A program made the position numbers and the translations under genes. DNA of 35,089 bases from Acidobacteriota bacterium (lineage in GTDB: Bacteria > Acidobacteriota > Terriglobia > Terriglobales > Acidobacteriaceae). The stretch's first letter is position 1; every line of letters starts with the position of its first letter. This document shows, in pieces, positions 15,225 to 22,177 of this stretch. Under the pieces are notes generated by a model. It did not search any database and was not told the origin of the DNA. It saw only the letters and a list, made by a program, of their open reading frames with translations. The DNA is taken from assembly GCA_003225455.1 (NCBI GenBank), contig QIAB01000021.1, positions 14,086 through 49,174 on the forward strand, read 5' to 3'.

Positions 15225-16034
15225 TCAGCTCCTGATAATTCTAGTCGACATCAAGTAAACCAACGGAAAAATGAACATCCAAACCAGATCGACGAAATGC
15301 CAGTACAGCCCGGCGACTTCCACATCAGCCGAGTCATAAACCTTCGGTCTGAGCCATAGCACGATCGCGGCCACCACCGCCGAGATCAGCAATACATGCG
15401 CGCCGTAGTGAAACGGACTGTAATCCGGCGTGGCCAGCCATGCAACCAGCCATAGTCCGAGGAGCACGGGGATGAACTTCTTCCTCAACGCGATGATCCC
15501 CAGATAGATAACTCCGAGCGTCACGTGCAGCATGTGCATTCCGGTGAGGCCGAAAAACGTCGCCGGGAACTGCGGCACGGTTTCTGCCACGTTCTTGTAT
15601 TCGGCGGCAGCTTCATGGCCCGGCACGGCAGGAAACATCGGAAGCGTGAGACCCTCAGCAATCAGCTTGCTCCATTCGCGCCCGTGAAGAATGACGAATG
15701 CGGTTCCGCAAGCCATCGTCGCCAGCAGCCACCAACGCTGCGCCTTCGCGTTGCCAAACACCGCCGCGCGCACTGCCAGCACCATTGTCAGCGAGCTGGT
15801 CAGCAGGAACGCCGTCATCAGCGTTGCATTGCGAATGCTCTCGGAGTGGAACGGCGTCGGCCAATTCGGCGTCGAGATGCGTCCATAACTATAGGCGAAC
15901 AGTAGCGCTCCGAAGGTTAACGAATCGGAGAGCAGGAACAGCCACATCCCGATCTTCTTCGAATATGTCCCAAACAGCGATGGCTCATATACACCGGCTG
16001 CTGCCACCCCATGCTGCACCGCGACATCGGACAT
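15225..16034 (-). CDS. Cytochrome c oxidase subunit III
   Basis: The protein has 269 residues and about seven transmembrane helices. Family marks are GMWLFLLSDSLTFGALLFAY near the start, FFGLTGMHMLHVTLG in the middle, and YWHFVDLVWMFIFPLVYL at the end. In the first motif the usual Glu is replaced by Asp (LSDS). Subunit III stabilises the catalytic core and proton uptake. The start ATG at 16034 has AAGGAG 9 bases upstream. This is the canonical of two subunit III-type genes in the operon. The other precedes it by about 100 bases. Confidence 0.92.
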   Translation of the reverse strand: MSDVAVQHGVAAAGVYEPSLFGTYSKKIGMWLFLLSDSLTFGALLFAYSYGRISTPNWPTPFHSESIRNATLMTAFLLTSSLTMVLAVRAAVFGNAKAQRWWLLATMACGTAFVILHGREWSKLIAEGLTLPMFPAVPGHEAAAEYKNVAETVPQFPATFFGLTGMHMLHVTLGVIYLGIIALRKKFIPVLLGLWLVAWLATPDYSPFHYGAHVLLISAVVAAIVLWLRPKVYDSADVEVAGLYWHFVDLVWMFIFPLVYLMSTRIIRS

Positions 16035-16133
16035 GTTCAGGGTCTCCTTTTAAGTAACTCTTTCAACACAAACGAATCACGAAGATATCAAGGCGCCGGA
16101 TTTTTCAGTGCTCGGTGGTTTGTGCATTTGACG

Positions 16134-16880
16134 TTATCGTGCAAACTCCAGCAACGCGAAAATGTAGAGCCACAACAACGCCATGAAGTGCCAATACCAG
16201 ACCGTTACATCTACCACAATACGGCGCGCCTCAACCGGCTTCCGCGTCAGCGAAGTAATGGCGGCATAGAGCATCGCCAACACGCCTCCGGCAAGATGAA
16301 CTCCGTGAGTCGCCGTGAGCAAATAGACAAACGAACTGCTGGCGCTGGTAGCTAACGCGAATCCCCGATCCTGCAGCTCACGCCACGCCGCCCACTGCCC
16401 AAAAAGAAACCCCAGACCCAGCAGCGCCGTCAGTGGAAGCCACGGAAAATTGCGCTCCTGGCCGATCGAAACACCGGGAATGGATTCTACCGGGACTAAT
16501 GCAACCCGCCGTGTGATTTGCCGCCTCGCAAATTCCGCAGTCACGCTGCTCACCAGCAACACGAGCGTGTTCACCAACAGCAACGCAGTCGGAAGATTTA
16601 CCTCCATCCAGTCCCGGACATAACTACCGCTGCGTTCATCCATTACTGGCAGCCCGCGACGAACCACATACGCGCTGGTAAGCGCAACAAAAACCATCAC
16701 GACCGCAACCAGAGCGATGATTGTGCCCAGCCGCGCCCGCCGCAGACGCGCACCGTAGTCGGAATAACCGTTGTCGTCCCCGCCACCACCGCCCCCATCG
16801 ACCGCAGGCGGACGAATCCCGCTGCCCCCGTGCGCCAGCTTGGGATCTTTAAGCGTGATGGTTGAACTAAAAGTCGCCAT
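16134..16880 (-). CDS. Second cytochrome c oxidase subunit III-like protein
   Basis: The protein has 248 residues. The N-terminus is hydrophilic and Gly-rich (DGGGGGGDD, about residues 29-37), followed by about five transmembrane helices. The segments YLLTATHGVHLAGG and WYWHFMALLWLYIFALLE are subunit III signatures, and a short first helix pair is absent or reduced. The ATG at 16880 is preferred because an upstream start at 16913 would read through the hairpin repeat at 16892-16911. It sits between coxA and the canonical subunit III gene. Two subunit III-type genes in one operon suggest either a CtaE-like pair or separate roles in assembly. Both would belong to the same oxidase. Confidence 0.85.
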   Translation of the reverse strand: MATFSSTITLKDPKLAHGGSGIRPPAVDGGGGGGDDNGYSDYGARLRRARLGTIIALVAVVMVFVALTSAYVVRRGLPVMDERSGSYVRDWMEVNLPTALLLVNTLVLLVSSVTAEFARRQITRRVALVPVESIPGVSIGQERNFPWLPLTALLGLGFLFGQWAAWRELQDRGFALATSASSSFVYLLTATHGVHLAGGVLAMLYAAITSLTRKPVEARRIVVDVTVWYWHFMALLWLYIFALLEFAR

Positions 16881-16891
16881 GACTTGTGTGG

Positions 16892-16911
16892 GGCGGACAC
16901 TCCTGTCCGCC
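16892..16911. repeat. Palindromic hairpin GGCGGACA-ctcc-TGTCCGCC
   Basis: This is a perfect 8-bp stem with a 4-base loop, preceded by GTGTGG, in the gap between coxA and the second subunit III-like gene. The same design (GTGGGG followed by an 8-bp stem and short loop) recurs at 28001-28024 with a different stem sequence. It may attenuate or stabilise the oxidase mRNA. No T-run follows. Confidence 0.7.
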
Positions 16912-16919
16912 AACCAGCG

Positions 16920-18653
16920 TTAATGTGATGGCACCGTCGCCGGATCGGTTTGCATGATGTAATCTCGCGCCGCGCCCGGCACTCCATATTCATACGGCCC
17001 GTGATACACCACCGGCGTGCGTCCGCCAAAATTGTCGTGCGGCGGCGGAGTCGCCGTCGTCCACTCCAGAGTAGTCGCCTCCCACGGATTGTCGCTCGCC
17101 TTCGGTCCCTTGAACATGCTCCAGAACAGGTTGAACAGAAACACAAGCTGGACGCCGATCGTCACGAACGCCGCATATGTCATAAAGGTTTGCAGCGGAA
17201 TCAGCTTAGTTTGATAAGCCACTTCGGTGAACTGCGAGTAGCGCCGCGTCTGGCCCGCCAATCCCAGATAATGCATCGGCATGAAAATCGCATACGTGCC
17301 GGCGAGGGTGATGAAGAAATGAATTTGTCCCAACCGCTCATTCATCATTCGGCCAAACATCTTCGGGAACCAATAATACGTAGCAGCGAAGATTCCGAAG
17401 ATCGCCGCAACTCCCATGATCAGATGGAAATGGCCAACCACGAAGTAAGTGTCGTGCAGGGGAATATCCAGCACCGGCTGAGCCAGGAACGGCCCACTGA
17501 GTCCGCCCGACACGAACAGCGAAACGAAGCCGATGGCGAACAGCATCGGCGTCTGCAGCCGAATGCGTCCGCCCCAAAGCGTACCGAGCCAGTTGAAAGT
17601 CTTAATAGCCGACGGCACGCCAATCGCCATCGTCATGATGGAGAACGCAAACGCCGAATAGGGGCTCATTCCGCTCATGAACATGTGGTGTCCCCACACC
17701 ATGAATCCCAGAAGCCCGATGGCCATGAGGGCATAAGCCATAGCCTTATATCCGAAGATGGGTTTGCGAGAGAAGGTCGAGATCACCTGCGAGGTCACGC
17801 CCATTCCGGGCAGAATTGCGATGTAAACCTCAGGGTGCCCAAAGAACCAGAACAGGTGCTGCCACAGCAATGGCGAGCCGCCTTTGTGGCCCATCACCTG
17901 CCCGTTCACAACCACCAGCGGCACATAGAAGCTTGTACCCAGATTGCGATCGAGCAATAGGAGAATCCCAGCCGACAGCAGCACGCCGAACGCCAGCAGC
18001 CCAAGAATCGCGGTGATGAACCACGACCAGCACGTGAGCGGCATGCGCATCAGCGTCATGCCTTTTGCCCGCAGATCCAAAGTTGTAGTGATGAAATTCA
18101 GTGCGCCCATCAGCGACGCGATGCAAAACAGCGCAATGCTAGCCACCCATAAATCCGCGCCGAGTTGCTCGCCCGGCCCGGAGTTGGGCAACGCACTCAG
18201 CGGAGCATAGCCAGTCCAGCCGTGCAGCGGCGCACCGCCAGTTACAAAGAACGCTGCAATAATCGTGACGAACGCGATGAACGTGGTCCAGAACGAAAGC
18301 ATATTCAGGACCGGAAACGCCATATCTGGCGCGCCAACCTGAATCGGCAAAAAATAATTTCCGAATCCCCCCTGCGGCGCCGTCGTCAGCACAAAAAACA
18401 CCATGATGGTGCCATGCATCGTGAGCAGGCTCAGGTAAGTCTCAGGCTTGATCTCCCCAACCAGCGGCAGCGAAACCTGAGGCCAGATGAGGTGAATCCG
18501 CATCAGCAGCGATAAAAACATTCCGACAAATACTGCCGTCAGCGCCAGGAAGTAATACTGAAGTCCGATCACTTTGTGATCGAGACTGAAAATATACTTG
18601 CGAATAAAGCCCTGAGGAGCAGCGTGCGCGTGAATTGAAGCCGTAGTCGCCAT
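16920..18653 (-). CDS. coxA: Cytochrome c oxidase subunit I (aa3-type)
   Basis: This is the catalytic subunit of the proton-pumping terminal oxidase in the inner membrane. The 577 residues carry all ligands in family-consistent positions. His80 and His410 bind low-spin haem, His408 binds the active-site haem, and His273, His322 and His323 bind CuB, with Tyr277 as the crosslinked tyrosine in GHPEVY. Glu275 of that motif, Asp110 (GAPDMAFP) and Lys351 (AIKTFNW) match the D- and K-channels, so this is a type A1 oxidase. Twelve or more helices are expected. The ATG overlaps the coxB stop (TAATG), indicating coupling. Confidence 0.96.
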   Translation of the reverse strand: MATTASIHAHAAPQGFIRKYIFSLDHKVIGLQYYFLALTAVFVGMFLSLLMRIHLIWPQVSLPLVGEIKPETYLSLLTMHGTIMVFFVLTTAPQGGFGNYFLPIQVGAPDMAFPVLNMLSFWTTFIAFVTIIAAFFVTGGAPLHGWTGYAPLSALPNSGPGEQLGADLWVASIALFCIASLMGALNFITTTLDLRAKGMTLMRMPLTCWSWFITAILGLLAFGVLLSAGILLLLDRNLGTSFYVPLVVVNGQVMGHKGGSPLLWQHLFWFFGHPEVYIAILPGMGVTSQVISTFSRKPIFGYKAMAYALMAIGLLGFMVWGHHMFMSGMSPYSAFAFSIMTMAIGVPSAIKTFNWLGTLWGGRIRLQTPMLFAIGFVSLFVSGGLSGPFLAQPVLDIPLHDTYFVVGHFHLIMGVAAIFGIFAATYYWFPKMFGRMMNERLGQIHFFITLAGTYAIFMPMHYLGLAGQTRRYSQFTEVAYQTKLIPLQTFMTYAAFVTIGVQLVFLFNLFWSMFKGPKASDNPWEATTLEWTTATPPPHDNFGGRTPVVYHGPYEYGVPGAARDYIMQTDPATVPSH

Positions 18654-19459
18654 TACTGTTTATCTGCCTCCCGTTGCGCTAACCATCTGTCGAAATCTTC
18701 CTGGCTTACTACTTTCACCATCCCGTGCATCTTGTAGTGACCCAAGCCGCAAAGCTCAGCGCAAGCAATTTCATAATCGCCAACTTCTGTGGGCGTGAAA
18801 TGCATACGGATGGCTAGACCAGGAACTGCATCCTGCTTAAAACGGAAGCTCGGCACAAAAAAGCTGTGGATCACATCAACCGCGCGCAGCGTCAGATCAA
18901 CTTCGCGATTAACTGGCAAAAACATCGTGCCCGCGACGATATCGTCCTTCGCGGCAGGATCTGACGTATTCAATCCTATGGCAGCCTCGTTCCCCGACGA
19001 AGGATCGATCAGCTTGGGATCAGTCTGTCCAAATTTCCCGTCCGCGCCTGGATAGCGGAAGTACCACGCAAACTGCATTCCGGTGACCTCCACCGGAACT
19101 GAGCCAGCCTTCGCAGGCTCAAACCGCTCATGCGCCCAAACGTTGCTGCCCATCAAGTTGAGACCTATAAAAAGGATGGCCGTGAGCGCGGTCCACAAAA
19201 TCTCGAGCGTCGTATTGCCGTGAGAGTACCGCACCGGTCCCGATGACGGCCGCGCGCGGTACTTCCAAACCAGGTAACCCAGCGAAACCTGGGCCACAAC
19301 GAACACAATGCCCATCAATACAAACGTAAGGGCAAATTGGTGGTCAATCCACGGCGCCGAGGTCGAAACTCCACGGGGAAGCCACCAGGTTTTCGCAGCG
19401 AAGAAGTAGGTGCTGAAGAATGTTATCAGCCAGATAAGTACGAGGATAGCCAAGCCCAT
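18653..19459 (-). CDS. coxB: Cytochrome c oxidase subunit II
   Basis: The protein has 268 residues. It has an N-terminal transmembrane segment, a second hairpin helix (about 42-66 and 86-106) and a periplasmic CuA domain. CuA ligands are visible: His198 (DVIHSFF), Cys233, Glu235, Cys237, His241 and Met244 in CAELCGLGHYKMHGM. No CxxCH haem-c motif follows, so it is aa3- rather than caa3-type and needs a separate cytochrome c donor. It is the first gene of the operon. GGAGGT lies 7 bases upstream of the ATG at 19459. The N-terminus has an unusually early hydrophobic segment before the standard two helices. Confidence 0.95.
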   Translation of the reverse strand: MGLAILVLIWLITFFSTYFFAAKTWWLPRGVSTSAPWIDHQFALTFVLMGIVFVVAQVSLGYLVWKYRARPSSGPVRYSHGNTTLEILWTALTAILFIGLNLMGSNVWAHERFEPAKAGSVPVEVTGMQFAWYFRYPGADGKFGQTDPKLIDPSSGNEAAIGLNTSDPAAKDDIVAGTMFLPVNREVDLTLRAVDVIHSFFVPSFRFKQDAVPGLAIRMHFTPTEVGDYEIACAELCGLGHYKMHGMVKVVSQEDFDRWLAQREADKQ

Positions 19460-19529
19460 CTACCAGACCTCCAGGGGTCGTGGATTCGCACACCGCAGCC
19501 CAAAGCAAACTTGCGGATGGCCAAAAAGT

Positions 19530-19558
19530 CTATCACATTCTCGATTGACGATTTCCAA
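19530..19558 (-). promoter_or_regulatory. Candidate promoter of the oxidase operon
   Basis: On the minus strand, TTGGAA (19558-19553), 17 bases, and TGATAG (19535-19530) give a reasonable sigma-70-like promoter about 70 bases before the coxB ATG. The match is moderate and unverified. No other good match was seen in the 455-base gap between coxB and the next plus-strand gene. Confidence 0.4.
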
Positions 19559-19720
19559 TTGCCGATTGGCATTGGGTGCGCGGTGCCAAAAGTGGCAACG
19601 GGAACTCTGCGTCGTTATGCAGTTTCGCTTCTCACCGTCTCCCCTGTTGGATTCATCCCGAAGCCCCCGCACTTTCACCGCCTGGGGCGAGAGATCTCGC
19701 GCCACACACCAAATCGCCGC

Positions 19721-19738
19721 CTAAGTAGAACTACTTAG
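19721..19738. promoter_or_regulatory. Inverted repeat CTAAGTAG-AA-CTACTTAG
   Basis: This perfect 8-2-8 palindrome lies in the divergent region between the oxidase operon and the secreted lectin-like gene. There is no T-run, so a protein-binding site is more likely than a terminator. It is about 95 bases upstream of the plus-strand promoter and about 160 from the candidate coxB promoter. TAAGTAGAA recurs at about 19840, inside the plus-strand promoter spacer. The bound regulator is unknown. Confidence 0.5.
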
Positions 19739-19832
19739 TCATGCTAAGAGAAAAATCTGAATTTCCTCCCCGCTGCGCTGTGCGTTCATGTACTTCCGAC
19801 TGTAAAAGAAATGTCATCTGCTCTGTTTTTGC

Positions 19833-19861
19833 TTGAGCGTAAGTAGAAGCACAGTTAGACT
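19833..19861 (+). promoter_or_regulatory. Candidate promoter of the secreted Ig/lectin-like gene
   Basis: TTGAGC (19833-19838), 17 bases and TAGACT (19856-19861) lie about 54 bases before the ATG at 19915. Spacing is ideal and the match moderate. The spacer carries TAAGTAGAA, also found in the palindrome at 19721. Confidence 0.42.
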
Positions 19862-19914
19862 CCGGCCACTTTCCTTCGCGGAATTTGTTTTCAAAAACTT
19901 GCTGGAGACTTCTG

Positions 19915-20940
19915 ATGAAGAAGTGCGTGCTGTATTTCCTACTTGCGTCTTGTGCTACGTCCGCGTTTGCGGGCGTGAGTATTTATTCACCCACCAGCGG
20001 TTCCACCCATTCATCTCCCGTGCACTTCGCAGCATCAGGATCGTCTCCTGCTTGCTCCAAAGGCATCGGCGGGATGGGTATCTTCACCGCGCCTTACAAA
20101 CTTGCCTACAAAGTTGGCGGATCAAAAATCGATACATATTTGAGTCTCAGCAATGGCACCTATAACGCTGTCGTCCAACAGTGGGACAACTGTGGCTGGT
20201 CAGCGACTAAAGCGGTCACAATCACCGTCGGGAGTGGCGTTCCCAGTGGAACAAGTGCAGGAGCCTTCACCAATCTCCAGAGTGATTCCCACTGGAATGG
20301 CTATACCCTGATGCCGCCCTCTTACAATATCTGCGGCTCCTGCACGCCGAGCGGCCCGGCAATCACTTATTCAACTCAGCAGGGAATCTCATCGCCCTCT
20401 TTGAGCGGCAGATCGATGAAATTCAGCATCGGCGGCACCATGCAGTTTGGCGATGTTTTATGGAACCAGAAATTTACCAGCCGGCTGCCGGATCCAAAGG
20501 CGGTTGGCAACTACCACGACTTCACATACGACGTCTATTTCTACGGGACCGATCTGGAGAAATCTCAGGCGCTGGAATTCGACATCAATCAGTTTGTCGG
20601 AGGGAAGTCCTTCATCTGGGGACATGAGTGCCGTATTGCCAGCGGTCACGAATGGGACACGTGGAACAACGTCACCATGCATTGGGTGAAGAGCGGAATT
20701 CCATGCAAGCCCAAAAGCAACGCCTGGAATCACCTGACCATTCACGTGCAGCGGACGTCAGACAATCACTTGTACTTCAAGGCGATCACGTTGAACGGCT
20801 ACACCGCCTCGACCGGCCGTTACGACAGCCCGACTGCGACTTCCTGGTACGGCATGACCATCAATTACCAGATGGATGGCAATCAGTATCAGCAGTCGTA
20901 CTCGGTGTATCTGGACAAGTTGAATTTTTACTACAAGTGA
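19915..20940 (+). CDS. Secreted protein with Ig-like and lectin/LamG-like domains
   Basis: The protein has 341 residues. The ATG at 19915 has GGAG 7 bases upstream and opens a good signal peptide (KKCVLYFLLASCATSAFAG). Residues about 20-105 look like a bacterial Ig-like domain (SIYSPTSGSTHSSPVHFAAS, then VVQQWDNCGWSATKAVTITV). The rest resembles a concanavalin/laminin-G-type beta sandwich with Trp-rich strands. Several Cys pairs (CGSC, and Cys near RIASG and GIPCKP) could form disulfides outside the cell. The likely role is extracellular or surface binding. No catalytic residues are evident. A strong terminator follows. Confidence 0.82.
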   Translation: MKKCVLYFLLASCATSAFAGVSIYSPTSGSTHSSPVHFAASGSSPACSKGIGGMGIFTAPYKLAYKVGGSKIDTYLSLSNGTYNAVVQQWDNCGWSATKAVTITVGSGVPSGTSAGAFTNLQSDSHWNGYTLMPPSYNICGSCTPSGPAITYSTQQGISSPSLSGRSMKFSIGGTMQFGDVLWNQKFTSRLPDPKAVGNYHDFTYDVYFYGTDLEKSQALEFDINQFVGGKSFIWGHECRIASGHEWDTWNNVTMHWVKSGIPCKPKSNAWNHLTIHVQRTSDNHLYFKAITLNGYTASTGRYDSPTATSWYGMTINYQMDGNQYQQSYSVYLDKLNFYYK

Positions 20941-20959
20941 TTCTCTCTCTCACATCATG

Positions 20960-20990
20960 GGGCACATCCTCGGGTGTGCCCTCCTTTTTT
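20960..20990 (+). terminator. Rho-independent terminator after the secreted lectin-like gene
   Basis: Stem GGGCACA (20960-20966) pairs with TGTGCCC (20975-20981) around an 8-base loop. TCC and six T residues (20985-20990) follow. It lies 20 bases after the stop codon. Confidence 0.88.
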
Positions 20991-21082
20991 CGGGAAAATC
21001 CCCCATCCCCCGCTCCGGAAGCTCACGTTAGACCACCCAAACAGGGCTATAATCATCTCAACCAGCGGCCCCGGGGTGTTCC

Positions 21083-22071
21083 ATGAAGCCACGTCATTTT
21101 GCGGTTCTCCTTTTTTCTTCTGCTTTGCTAATCGTGGCTGTGGCCAGCGCTGGCGACCAAAAATCAGCTCCACACATCTCCAAGCAAACCCGCATGGATT
21201 TGATCCGGGCATTCAATGCTGAGTTGGTCTACATTCGTTCGCCGTTTCCCATGGGGAAAAAGGGGTTGACTCTCAAAGACGGCAAGCTTTCGCCAGGCGG
21301 CGGCGAACTTGAGCAGATGATCGCCATGTGGGGGCCGGCGGCAAAACCGGGCGATCAGGCTCGCATTAGTGAAATTATCATTAAAGACAAGAGCATTCAT
21401 TTCGAGATCAACGGCGGGCCGGTCAAGAAGCAGAAGTGGTATCAGCGCATCCAGGTCGGCGGCAGTGGCGGCATGACTTCCGTTGCTCCTAGCGATCCCA
21501 ATGCGAATCCCCGAGGCTCTTACGTCGATTTGGTGTTCGATAGGTATGTTCCTGAGTTAGGCCCACAACAATTAAAGGATCTTCTTCGCCCCGTATTCGA
21601 CTTCAACGCGAAGTCCGCTGTGGAATCCCGCCTAAGGTCCGTGAGGCGATCAAGAGCCATCATGTGCTGGTCGGCATGAATCGCGAGATGGTGATGACTT
21701 CCAAAGGACGCGCCCCGAAGAAAACACGCGAAAAAGACGGTGACACCGAATATGAGGAGTGGATCTACGGTGAACCTCCGCAGGATGTAGATTTCGTGCG
21801 CTTCGTCGGCGACGAAGTCGTGCGCGTCGAGACCATGAAAGTCGGTGGCGAGAAGGTTGTGCGTAACGAGAAAGAAGTTGATATCGAGAAGCCGACGGTT
21901 GCGAAGACTTCCTCAGAGCCAGAGGTCCGCCCGCCGGGCGCACCCAGCCTTAGACGTCCGGGGGAGGAGCCTGACCCCGCCTCTCCTGCGAGCAAGCCAG
22001 CCAGCGACCCAGCTCCCATGCCGCGTCCGACCGACCCCGATCCTGGTAGCCAGAGGCCGGTACCGAACTAA
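21083..22071 (+). pseudogene. Secreted protein of unknown function, interrupted by a frameshift
   Basis: The start at 21083 opens a signal peptide (HFAVLLFSSALLIVAVASAG) and a frame ending at 21679. From about 21,622 the sequence continues sensibly one frame back (GIPPKVREAIKSHHVLVGMN, then MVMTSKGRAPKKTREKDG) to a Pro-rich tail and stop at 22071. Adding one G to the GTGGA at 21620-21624 would give AVGIPPKV and one protein of about 329 residues. So one base seems to be missing, through real decay or a consensus error. The C-terminus is rich in Pro, Ser, Asp and Glu, typical of linkers in exported proteins. I recognise no named family and see no active-site motif. Confidence 0.7.
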
Positions 22072-22099
22072 ATTTTGTCGCGCCCCGTTTGAGTAGCCC

Positions 22100-22139
22100 C
22101 GGCATCATGCCGACTGTGGCGAGGGTGTCCCGCCCTCGC
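22100..22139. repeat. Two-hairpin palindromic element upstream of nadE
   Basis: Hairpin 1 is CGGCA-tca-TGCCG (22100-22112). A short linker beginning ACTGTG follows, then hairpin 2, GCGAGGG with CCCTCGC (22119-22139). The order, the linker and the core GGxGTC(C/T)CGCCC match the element inside uvrA (8631-8670). This shows a dispersed family. It lies about 40 bases before the expected nadE start, which itself appears to be lost. Confidence 0.7.
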
Positions 22140-22177
22140 GCTCTCCACTAGCACATCCCCCGGCACTACTTGGCTGG

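Noticed and set aside
16950-17960. A 336-residue plus-strand open frame opposite coxA
   Set aside because: It is rich in His, Arg, Ser and Glu with no family features, and coxA occupies the other strand with all its ligands.
19545-19575. Shared TTGACGATTTCCA between here and 10452-10464 as a mobile repeat
   Set aside because: Only 13 bases match, one copy lies inside a coding region, and the flanks differ; chance is likely.
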